Part shown: positions 8,044 through 15,940 of the stretch, piece by piece
Position numbering within the stretch: position 1 is the stretch's first letter
Layout: every line of letters starts with the position of its first letter
From: Streptomyces sp. Tue6028
Lineage (GTDB): Bacteria > Actinomycetota > Actinomycetes > Streptomycetales > Streptomycetaceae
Length of the DNA stretch: 64,000 bases
Assembly: GCF_002300165.1 (NCBI RefSeq)
Contig: NZ_MLCE01000027.1
Location: forward strand, 1-64,000
Reading direction: 5' to 3'
Notes under the pieces: model-generated
What the model saw: the letters and a program-made list of their open reading frames with translations, nothing else
Databases searched by the model: none
Told to the model about the DNA's origin: nothing
Translations under genes and position numbers: made by a program

Positions 8044-10086
8044 CTACGGGAACGTCAGCTTCCAGCTGTTGATGTAGCCGGTGTCCTGCGCCGCTTGGTC
8101 CTGGACCTTCAACTTCCAGGTGCCGTTGGCGACTTCGGAGGACGCGTTGACCGTGTAGGTCGCGTTCACGTTGTCCGCCGAGTCGGACGAGCTGAAGTTC
8201 TTCAGGCGGTACGTCGACCCGTCCGGGGCCACCAGGTCGATGACGAGGTCACCGCGCCAGGTGTGCACGATGTCGACGCTCACCGCGAGGTTCGACGGCG
8301 CGTTGCCGGTACGGCCGGTGACCGTGACCGACGACGTGACCGCCGCGCCGTTGTCCGGAATTGATACGTCGGCGGTGTTCTCGAACGACGTCCCGCCGCC
8401 GCCACCGCCCGGACGCGAGCCCACGTTCACGGCCGCCCAGGCGTTCTGCACGGCCGTGTACTCGGCGCTCGTCGTGCCGTACAGCTCGCCCGCCGCCGCG
8501 AGCGTGCCGGTGCGGGCCGCCGCGTAGTTGGTGGTCGAGGTGAACTTTGTGGTGAGCGCCCGGTACCAGATCTGCAGCGCCTTGTCGCGGCCGATGCCGG
8601 TGACCGGAAGACCGTCCGACGTCGGCGAGTTGTAGCTGACACCGTTGATGACCTTGGCGCCGCTGCCCTCACTCAGCAGGTAGAAGAAGTGGTTGGCGAC
8701 ACCCGACGAGTAGTGCACGTCCACGTTGCCGACTCCGGAGTACCAGGAGTCCTTGGAGGCGCCGTCCTTGCTCGGCTTGTCCATGTAGCGCAGCGGGGTG
8801 CCGTCGCCGTTGATGTCGATCTTCTCGCCGATGAGGTAGTCGCCCACGTCGGTCGAGTTGTTGGCGTAGAACTCGACGCCGGTGCCGAAGATGTCGGACG
8901 TCGCCTCGTTCAGGCCGCCGGACTCGCCGGAGTAGTTGAGGCCCGCGGTGTTGGAGGTGACACCGTGGCTCATCTCGTGGCCGGCCACGTCCAGCGAGGT
9001 CAGCGGGTCCGCGTTGCCGGAGCCGTCGCCGTACGTCATGCAGAAGCAGCCGTCGTCCCAGAACGCGTTGACGTACGCGTTGCCGTAGTGGACGCGCGAG
9101 TACGCTCCCACGCCGTTGTTCTTGATGCCGGAGCGCCCGAAGGTGTTCTTGTAGAAGTCCCAGGTCTCCGCGGCACCGTAGTGCGCGTCGGCGCCGGCCG
9201 TCGCGGCGTTCGACGTGGTGCCGTTCCCCCAGGTGTCGTTCGTCTGCGAGAACAGGGTGCCGGTGCCGGAGGTGCCACGGTTCAGGTTGTACGTCTTGTG
9301 GTTGCCGCGCGCACCGTCGTTCAGCGTGAAGGTGGAACCCGACTGGGTGGTCGTCAGGGACACCTGGCCGCTGTACTGGGTGTTGCCGATGCCGTTCTTG
9401 ATGCCCTGGTACTCGTAGAGCTTCTTGCCGGTGGCGGCGTCGGTGATGACGTGCAGTTCGTTGGGGGTGCCGTCGTCCTGGAGGCCGCCGACGACGGTCT
9501 CGTAGGCGAGGACGGGCTTGCCGGTGGCGGCCCAGATCACCTTGCGGGGCGCCCGGTCGGCGTCGGTCTTCTTCGATCCGGCGGCCTTGGCGGCGGACAG
9601 CGCCTGCTTCTCCGCCGCGGCCGCGGTGACGACCGGCTTGACCGTGGCGACCTTGATGGCGGCCTTGGTCGCCTTGTAGACGTGCCCGGTCTTCCCGGAC
9701 TTGACGGTGTCGACCACCAGGTCGCCGCCCAGGACCGGAAGTCCGTCGTACGTCCGCTCGTAGCGGGTGTGGACGGTGCCGTCCTGGTCCTTGATGACGT
9801 CACGGGCGACGAGGCTCTCCTTGGCGCCGAGGCCGAGGTCCTTGGCCGTGTCCGCCTTGGCCGAGTCGGCGTCGCGTATCAGCTCGGCGCGCTGCGAGGG
9901 CGTGAGCTTCATGGCGACGGCGCCCGGGTTGACCTTGCCCGTGGGGGCCTTGGCCGGTGCGGCGCTCGCGGCGCCGGACTGGACCGCCGCGGCCAGCAGG
10001 GCGGAGACGCCCACGAGGGCGACGCCGGCGACACGGCGCTTGGTGATGTGGGAGGTGCGTCTGTGGGAGGAACTGCTACTCAACAC
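8044..10086 (-). CDS. Secreted M4 metalloprotease with C-terminal proprotein-convertase P-domain
   Basis: 680-residue secreted zinc endopeptidase. Signal peptide at about 1-43 (SHRRTSHITKRR then a hydrophobic core ending in ASA). FTP/PepSY propeptide, then the M4 domain with AGHEMSHGVTSN and GLNEATSDIFGTGVE zinc motifs and M4_C. A Gly-rich linker (RPGGGGGG) leads to a P-domain over roughly the last 105 residues (SIPDNGAAVTSSVTV, HTWRGDLVIDLVAPDG, ANGTWKLKVQDQAAQDTGYI). P-domains usually aid folding or substrate binding in secreted proteases. The GTG at 10086 is chosen for its AAGGAG site; ATG codons further upstream lack one. It is paralogous to the 6066-7724 protease. Confidence 0.95.
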   Translation of the reverse strand: MLSSSSSHRRTSHITKRRVAGVALVGVSALLAAAVQSGAASAAPAKAPTGKVNPGAVAMKLTPSQRAELIRDADSAKADTAKDLGLGAKESLVARDVIKDQDGTVHTRYERTYDGLPVLGGDLVVDTVKSGKTGHVYKATKAAIKVATVKPVVTAAAAEKQALSAAKAAGSKKTDADRAPRKVIWAATGKPVLAYETVVGGLQDDGTPNELHVITDAATGKKLYEYQGIKNGIGNTQYSGQVSLTTTQSGSTFTLNDGARGNHKTYNLNRGTSGTGTLFSQTNDTWGNGTTSNAATAGADAHYGAAETWDFYKNTFGRSGIKNNGVGAYSRVHYGNAYVNAFWDDGCFCMTYGDGSGNADPLTSLDVAGHEMSHGVTSNTAGLNYSGESGGLNEATSDIFGTGVEFYANNSTDVGDYLIGEKIDINGDGTPLRYMDKPSKDGASKDSWYSGVGNVDVHYSSGVANHFFYLLSEGSGAKVINGVSYNSPTSDGLPVTGIGRDKALQIWYRALTTKFTSTTNYAAARTGTLAAAGELYGTTSAEYTAVQNAWAAVNVGSRPGGGGGGTSFENTADVSIPDNGAAVTSSVTVTGRTGNAPSNLAVSVDIVHTWRGDLVIDLVAPDGSTYRLKNFSSSDSADNVNATYTVNASSEVANGTWKLKVQDQAAQDTGYINSWKLTFP
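9400..9541 (-). repeat. 142-bp tract identical to 7059-7200
   Basis: Partner copy in the second M4 protease gene, same frame and same domain position. Another nearly identical stretch of about 75 bp covers the zinc-site codons in both genes (near 6585-6657 and 8935-9006). Confidence 0.85.
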
Positions 10087-10322
10087 TGACTCCTTCTGCG
10101 TGGCCGCGGGTCGCGCGGCCAGGGGAGACCGGACGATGGGTGACCCGTCCGGGCAGAACAGGGCTGTACGCGGAACCAGGTGCATGGGGTCGTGCGAGCG
10201 CTTCACGGCGATGCGAGCTGTGGGGTTGCTGTGAAGCGGTCGTGGGAAGAGTGGCAGGAGATCGCACCTTCTGTCAGGAGCGCGTCAGGAACTTGGCCAG
10301 AAATGGTTCGTTGTCCGGGATG

Positions 10323-12116
10323 TCATGTTCGGTATACGGACTCGTCGCCGGGCGGACGCACAAGGCCGGACCGGCGCCGCTCTCCGTGCCACGAGTGCCA
10401 CAGCGCCGCATACGTCCCCCCGGCCGCCACCAGCTGGTCGTGCGGGCCGAGTTCGGTGAGCCGGCCGGCCTCCATCACCGCCACCCGGTCGGCGTCGTGC
10501 GCGGTGTGCAGCCGGTGCGCGATGGCGATGACCGTGCGCCCTTCGAGCACGGCGGCCAGCGCGCGCTCCGTGTGGCGGGCGGTCGCCGGGTCCAGCAGCG
10601 CCGTGGCCTCGTCGAGGATCAGCGTGTGCGGGTCGGCCAGCACGACACGGGCCAGGGCGAGCTGCTGGGCACGGGAGCCGTCCACCCGGTGGGCCTCGGG
10701 ACCGAGCTCGGTGTCCAGCCCGTCCGCCAGCTCCGCGGCCCAATCGTCCGCACCCACCGCGGCCAGGGCGGCCCACAACTCCTCGTCCGTGGCCGCGGGT
10801 TCGGCGATCAGCAGGTTGTCGCGCACCGTGCCGAGGAACACGTGGTGCTCCTGGGTGACCAGCACGACCTGCCGGCGCAGCTGCTCGGGGTCGAGCCCCA
10901 CGACCGGCACGCGCCCGACGGTCACCGTGCCGCTGCCCGGCGCGTCGACCCCCGCCAGCAGCCTGCTCAGCGTGGTCTTGCCGGCGCCCGAGGGCCCGAC
11001 CACGGCCAGCCGCTCCCCGGGGCGCACGGTCAGGTCGACCCCGCGCAGCACCTCGCCCCCGCGGTCGTACGCGTAGTGCACCCCGGTGACGTCGATCCGG
11101 TCGTCCACCGGCGACGGCGACCCGGCCGGCACCGCCCGCGGGGCCGCGCCGAGCCCCTCCACCCGGGCGAACGAGGCACTGCTGGCCTGGAGTTGCTCGA
11201 CCCGCATCAGGATCTGGTCGAGCGGCTCGGCGAGCTGGCGCAGATACAGCGTGGCGGCGACGACCGCGCCGAGGCTCGTCGCGCCCCGCGCGAGCAGCGC
11301 ACCGCCCACCAGCAGCACCGCGACCACGGGAACGACGTACGACACCTCGACGGCGGGGAAGAACACACTGCGCAGGAACAGCGTCCGCATCCGCCGGCGG
11401 CGGGACGTCTCCAGCGCCTGCCGGCTCGCGTCGATCCGGCGCCGCTCCAGACCGAAGGCCTCCACCGTGCGGGCACCGGACGCGGTGGCCGCGAGGATCT
11501 CGGCGACCTCCGACGTGGCCGCGCCCTCGGCGAGATAGGCGGTCCGCGCCCGGCGCAGATACCAGCGCAGGGCGAACCAGATGCCGGTCAGACCGAACAC
11601 CCCGCAGCCGCCGAGCAGCGGGTCGATGACGAAGACCGCGCCGAGGATGAACGCGGCCTGCGCCGAGGAGATCAGCAGCTCGGGCCCCGCGTCGCGCAGG
11701 GTGTTGCCCACCACGGTGACGTCGGCGGTGCCACGCGCGGTCAGGTCGCCGGTGCCCGCACGCTCCACGACCGAGGCGGGCAGCGACAGCGCCCGCTCCA
11801 CGAACTCCTCCCGCACCCTGGCCAGCGTCCGCTCCCCGAAGCGGTGCCCCACGAACCGGGCCCACCTGGCCAGCAGCAGCTGGACCAGCGAGCACAGCAG
11901 GATGACGCACGCGAGCCGGTCCACGACTCCCACGCCGTGCCCGGCCCGCACCTCGTCGATGATCCGCCCGAGCAGCCAGGGACCGACCAGACCGGCGGCC
12001 GCCGCCAGCGCGTTGAGGCCGAGGACGGCGGCGAAGGCCCGGCCGTCCGCCCGGATCAGCCGCACCGACGCCCGGCGGACGTCGCCAGGTTCGGCGATGG
12101 GCAGCTGCGCACTCAT
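10323..12116 (-). CDS. ABC exporter half-transporter (intact Walker A, degenerate signature)
   Basis: 597-residue type IV ABC exporter subunit with an N-terminal six-helix TMD (about 25-310) and a C-terminal NBD. Walker A is intact (GPSGAGKTT, about 375), Walker B is intact (LILDEATALLD, about 500) and the switch His is present (AIAHRLHTAHDADR). The LSGGQ signature is replaced by DGSRAQQ at about 480. The ATG overlaps the preceding stop (ATGA), so it is translationally coupled to the gene at 12113-14026. Heterodimeric exporters split their ATP sites; this subunit's Walker A needs the intact signature of its partner, which that gene supplies. The substrate is unknown; drug or lipid-like molecules are possible. 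It is the last gene of a four-ABC operon. Confidence 0.93.
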   Translation of the reverse strand: MSAQLPIAEPGDVRRASVRLIRADGRAFAAVLGLNALAAAAGLVGPWLLGRIIDEVRAGHGVGVVDRLACVILLCSLVQLLLARWARFVGHRFGERTLARVREEFVERALSLPASVVERAGTGDLTARGTADVTVVGNTLRDAGPELLISSAQAAFILGAVFVIDPLLGGCGVFGLTGIWFALRWYLRRARTAYLAEGAATSEVAEILAATASGARTVEAFGLERRRIDASRQALETSRRRRMRTLFLRSVFFPAVEVSYVVPVVAVLLVGGALLARGATSLGAVVAATLYLRQLAEPLDQILMRVEQLQASSASFARVEGLGAAPRAVPAGSPSPVDDRIDVTGVHYAYDRGGEVLRGVDLTVRPGERLAVVGPSGAGKTTLSRLLAGVDAPGSGTVTVGRVPVVGLDPEQLRRQVVLVTQEHHVFLGTVRDNLLIAEPAATDEELWAALAAVGADDWAAELADGLDTELGPEAHRVDGSRAQQLALARVVLADPHTLILDEATALLDPATARHTERALAAVLEGRTVIAIAHRLHTAHDADRVAVMEAGRLTELGPHDQLVAAGGTYAALWHSWHGERRRSGLVRPPGDESVYRT

Positions 12117-14026
12117 CGCACGGCCCCCTCGGCGTCCACCACGGTCCCCTTGCCGTCCACCACGGCCTCCGTGGCCGAATCCGTACCCGTATCGCTGTCG
12201 TTGTCGCTGCCGCCGTTGTCGTCACTGCCCGGGTCGCTGCCCGAGTCGGCGCCGGTGCTCATGCCGGTCGTGGCGCCCCTGCCCGTACCGGTACCGGTGC
12301 CGGTGCTCGTGTCCGTGCCCGGCGGCACCAGGTCCGCGTCCCGTGCCACCAGCGCCCGGTACCCCGGCTCGCCGTCCAGAAGGTCGCGATGGCTGCCGCT
12401 CGCCGCGACCTTCCCGTCGACCAGGTACAGCACGGTGTCCGCCTGGTCGAGCAGCAGGGGAGACGTGGAGGTGACGACGGTCGTACGGTCCGCGCGGGCG
12501 GCGCGCAGCCGGGCGGCGACCGCGGCCTCGGTGTGCGCGTCCAGCGCCGACGTGGGCTCGACCGCGAGCAGCACCTCCGGATCGGCCAGCAGCGCCCTCG
12601 CCAGGCGGACCCGCTGCCGCTGGCCCCCCGAAAGACTGCGGCCCTGCGCCTCGACGACCGAGTCGAGACCGTCCGGCAGACCGAGGACGACGTCGTCCGC
12701 CACGGCCGCGTGCACGGCACGGGCGACGGCCTCGTCATCGTGGTCGTGGCGTCCGCGGACCACTTCGCGCAGGGTGCCCGCGAACAGATCGGCCTCGTTG
12801 TCGGCGACCAGGACGCGCTCACGCACCCGCGGCAGGGCGATCTCGTCGAGCCGTACGCCGCCCCAGGTCACCGCCGACTCCCCGTACCGGCCGAGCCGGT
12901 CGACGACGGCCTCGGACTCCGCGGGGCGGGCCCCCGCCAGCGCGGTCAGCCGCCCCGGCACCACCCGGACCCCGGACCGCGGGTCGTACAGCGCCGCGGG
13001 CGACACGGGCGCCTCCCGCGCGTCGGAGCGGACATCGGCGGGCTCCAGCGCCAGGAACCGTACGACGCGCCGGGCGGCGACCACCCCCCTGCCGAGCTGG
13101 TAGCCGCACTCGATGAAGAAGGACACCGGCATCACCAGGACCGCGACGTAGCCGTACACGGACACCAGCTCGCCGACGGTGATGTCCCCCTGGGCGGCCA
13201 GCCGGGCCGCGAGCCAGGTCACCACGGCCAGGAACAGCGTCGGCAGTCCCATGCCCAGCGCCTGGATCCAGCTGGTCACCGCCCCGACCCGGTACCCCTG
13301 TTCCCGCAGCTCCCGCGAGTCGCGGCGGAAGGTGTCGGCGAACAGCCCCTTGCCGCCCAGGCCGTTGAGCACGCGCAGACCGCCCGCGAGGTCCCCGATC
13401 CGGGCGGTCAGTACGCCCTGCCGCTCGCGGTACGACGTCTCCGTGCCCTGGAGCCGTCCCATCAGCGGTCCGACGAGTACGGCGATCAGCGGCACCCCGA
13501 AAAGGATCACCACCGAGAGCTGGAGCGAGACCGACAGCAGCAACGCGGCCACCACACCGTAGGTGAGCAGCGCCGCGACGCCGGGCCCGACGACCGTCAG
13601 GGACTGGCTGATCGTCTGGACGTCACCGACGCCGATCGTCACGACCTCCCCGGCCCCGACCTGGCGCGGCAGGGCGGCACCCAGCCGGACCGACTGGCCG
13701 ACCACGACCTTGACCGTGCGGAAGTTGGCGTCCATCCGGACCTTCGTCATGATGCGGTGCCGCACGACGCCCAGCCAGGCGTTGAACACCCCGGCGCCCA
13801 GCACCGCGGCGGTCCAGCCCCATAGCGCGGCCTCGTCGCCCGGCTCCAGGCCGTCGTCGACGGCCCGGGACAGCAGATACGGCGTCAGTGCCAGGAGTCC
13901 CATCCAGACCCCGGCCACCAGCGTGCCGGCCACCGAGCGGCCCGCCTGCCGGGTGACCAGCCACCACAGGTAGTGCCAACCGCCACGACGATCCGGTGTC
14001 CCGGGGTCCTCGTACGCGTCGATCAT
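12113..14026 (-). CDS. ABC exporter half-transporter with non-canonical NBD (no Walker A lysine) and acidic T/G/S/D tail
   Basis: 637-residue exporter subunit with a TMD at about 15-320. In the NBD the Walker A position reads AGARPAES (about 364) with no GxxGxGKS/T. Walker B has lost its Asp (LLAVEPTSALD) but keeps Glu, and the switch His is absent (VVTSTSPLLL). The signature LSGGQRQRVRLARAL is perfect (about 466). It should therefore bind little ATP itself but complete the ATP site of the coupled partner at 10323-12116. The last ~70 residues are a low-complexity Thr/Gly/Ser/Asp tail. ATG at 14026 is preceded by GGAGGGGGA. It lies 60 bp behind the 14087 gene and probably shares its operon. 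Confidence 0.93.
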   Translation of the reverse strand: MIDAYEDPGTPDRRGGWHYLWWLVTRQAGRSVAGTLVAGVWMGLLALTPYLLSRAVDDGLEPGDEAALWGWTAAVLGAGVFNAWLGVVRHRIMTKVRMDANFRTVKVVVGQSVRLGAALPRQVGAGEVVTIGVGDVQTISQSLTVVGPGVAALLTYGVVAALLLSVSLQLSVVILFGVPLIAVLVGPLMGRLQGTETSYRERQGVLTARIGDLAGGLRVLNGLGGKGLFADTFRRDSRELREQGYRVGAVTSWIQALGMGLPTLFLAVVTWLAARLAAQGDITVGELVSVYGYVAVLVMPVSFFIECGYQLGRGVVAARRVVRFLALEPADVRSDAREAPVSPAALYDPRSGVRVVPGRLTALAGARPAESEAVVDRLGRYGESAVTWGGVRLDEIALPRVRERVLVADNEADLFAGTLREVVRGRHDHDDEAVARAVHAAVADDVVLGLPDGLDSVVEAQGRSLSGGQRQRVRLARALLADPEVLLAVEPTSALDAHTEAAVAARLRAARADRTTVVTSTSPLLLDQADTVLYLVDGKVAASGSHRDLLDGEPGYRALVARDADLVPPGTDTSTGTGTGTGRGATTGMSTGADSGSDPGSDDNGGSDNDSDTGTDSATEAVVDGKGTVVDAEGAVR

Positions 14027-14086
14027 CCGTCCCCCTCCGCCGCCCGCTCTGGCACCCGCTCGTCCCGGGCACTCGCCCGCCAACCC

Positions 14087-15940
14087 CTAGACGAGACTGT
14101 CGCGCCACGCCCGGTGCAGGTCCGCGAACCTGCCGGTGCCCGCGACGAGTTCGGCGGGCGTCCCGTCCTCGACGATCCGCCCGTGTTCCATCACCAGGAC
14201 GCGGTCCGCGATCTCCACCGTCGACAGGCGGTGCGCGATGACCACCGCGGTACGGCCGCGCAGCACCGTCGTCATGGCGCGCTGCACCGCCCGTTCACCG
14301 GGGATGTCCAGGGAACTGGTCGCCTCGTCGAGGATCAGGACGGCCGGATCGGCGAGCAAGGCCCGTGCGAACGCCACCAGTTGCCGCTGGCCCGCCGAGA
14401 TACGGCCACCCCTCTTGCGCACGTCCGTGTCGTAGCCGTCGGGCAGCGCGGTGATGAAGTCGTGGGCGCCGATCGCCTTCGCGGCCCGTTCGATCTCCTC
14501 CCGACTCGCGTCGGGGCGGCCGATCGCGATGTTCTCCGCGACCGTGCCCGAGAACAGGAACGCCTCCTGGGTCACCATCACCACACCGCGCCGGAGCTCG
14601 GGCAGGGACAGCTCGCGCAGATCCACGCCGTCCAGCAGGACACGGCCGTCCGAGGGGTCGTAGAAGCGGGCCAGCAGCTTGGCGAGCGTCGACTTGCCCG
14701 CCCCGGTCGACCCGACGACGGCGACCGTCTGCCCGGCCGGCAGCGTCAGCGAGAACGTGGGCAGGACCTCGCCGCCGGTGCGGTACGCGAAGCGGACCCC
14801 GTCGAAGACGACCTCCCGGCCCGGAAGTTCACGCGGGAGAGCGGGCAGCGGCCGGGGTTCGGACGGCTCCGGCACGGACGGCGTCTGGGCCAGCAGACCG
14901 GAGATCTTCTCCAGCGAGGCCGCCGCGGACTGGTACGAGTTGAGGAACATGCCCAGCCGGTCGATCGGGTCGTACAGGCGGCGCAGATAGAGCACCGCCG
15001 CGGCCAGCACCCCGAGCTCCAGCGAACCCGACGCCACCCGCTGGGCGCCCCACAGGACGATCCCCGCGACCGCCGTGTTCGCGACCAGACGGGAGCCGAC
15101 CACATAGCGCGCCATCTCCAGCAGCGCGTCACCGTTCGTCCGCTCGTGGCGCTGGTTGAGGACCTTGAAGTCGGCGTCGTTCGCGGCCTCCCGGCGGAAG
15201 GCGCGCACCGGGCGGATGCCGTTCATCGTCTCCGCGAACTTCACGATCACGGCGGCGATCGCCGTCGAACGCAGCGCGAAGATACGGCCCGCACGGCGCT
15301 GGTAGAGACGGATCAGGAGGTACAGCGGCACGAACGAGACCACCGCGACCGCGCCCAGGCCGAGATCCAGCCAGAGCAGCATCGCCGAGATGTAGACGAA
15401 GGACAGGATGACGGTGACGAGTTCCTGGAGACCTTCGCTGAGCAGTTCGCGCAGCGACTCGACGTCCGTCGTGGAACGCGAGATCAGCCGGCCCGAGGTG
15501 TAGCGCTCGTGGAAGTCGACGCTGAGCGCCTGCGCGTGGCGGAAGATCCGGCCGCGCAGGTCCAGCAGCACGTCCTGGTTGACCCGCGCGGAGGCGATGA
15601 TGAACCCGTACTGAAGCCCTCCGGAGGCCACCGAGCACAGCAGGTACGCGACGCCGACGGCGATCAGCGGGCCGTGGTCGTCGTGCCGGAACGCGGGTAC
15701 CGCCCGGTCGATGGCGTACGCCACCAGCAGCGGGCCCGCCTGCACCGCGGCCTGCTGGAGCAGCAGGAGGACGGTGGTGACGACCACACGGGCGCGGAGC
15801 GGGGCGAGCAGGGAGCGCAGCAGCGCGCCGGTCGCGCCCGGGGGAGCGGGCAGCGTGTCGCGGTCGAAGGGGTCCTCGTGCCGCGCCTGGTCCGGAGCCG
15901 GCCGGTCCTGGTCCGGCGCGGTGGTGGTGGGCGCCGTCAT
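14087..15940 (-). CDS. ABC exporter half-transporter (consensus Walker B Glu, ISAGQ signature)
   Basis: 617-residue TMD-NBD exporter subunit. Helices span about 45-320, then an NBD with Walker A GSTGAGKST (about 412), Q-loop VTQEAFLFSGTV, signature ISAGQRQLVAFARAL, Walker B LILDEATSSLD and switch VIAHRLSTVEIADR. The catalytic Glu is present. The start is ATG at 15940, which overlaps the stop of the upstream ABC gene by 4 bp (ATGA), so the two are very probably made 1:1 as a heterodimer. The N-terminal ~35 residues are hydrophilic and Pro/Asp-rich. The substrate is not deducible. An LmrCD/TM287-288-like multidrug exporter is the nearest functional class by architecture. Confidence 0.94.
   Translation of the reverse strand: MTAPTTTAPDQDRPAPDQARHEDPFDRDTLPAPPGATGALLRSLLAPLRARVVVTTVLLLLQQAAVQAGPLLVAYAIDRAVPAFRHDDHGPLIAVGVAYLLCSVASGGLQYGFIIASARVNQDVLLDLRGRIFRHAQALSVDFHERYTSGRLISRSTTDVESLRELLSEGLQELVTVILSFVYISAMLLWLDLGLGAVAVVSFVPLYLLIRLYQRRAGRIFALRSTAIAAVIVKFAETMNGIRPVRAFRREAANDADFKVLNQRHERTNGDALLEMARYVVGSRLVANTAVAGIVLWGAQRVASGSLELGVLAAAVLYLRRLYDPIDRLGMFLNSYQSAAASLEKISGLLAQTPSVPEPSEPRPLPALPRELPGREVVFDGVRFAYRTGGEVLPTFSLTLPAGQTVAVVGSTGAGKSTLAKLLARFYDPSDGRVLLDGVDLRELSLPELRRGVVMVTQEAFLFSGTVAENIAIGRPDASREEIERAAKAIGAHDFITALPDGYDTDVRKRGGRISAGQRQLVAFARALLADPAVLILDEATSSLDIPGERAVQRAMTTVLRGRTAVVIAHRLSTVEIADRVLVMEHGRIVEDGTPAELVAGTGRFADLHRAWRDSLV

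Noticed and set aside
10199..10238. CGCTTCAC / GTGAAGCG inverted repeat upstream of the second M4 protease
   Set aside because: 8-bp arms with a 24-nt gap; could be a weak terminator or operator but is not distinguishable from chance.
10140..13103. 987-codon plus-strand frame opposite the ABC genes
   Set aside because: Shadow frame; both ABC proteins on the minus strand have full motif sets and coupled starts.
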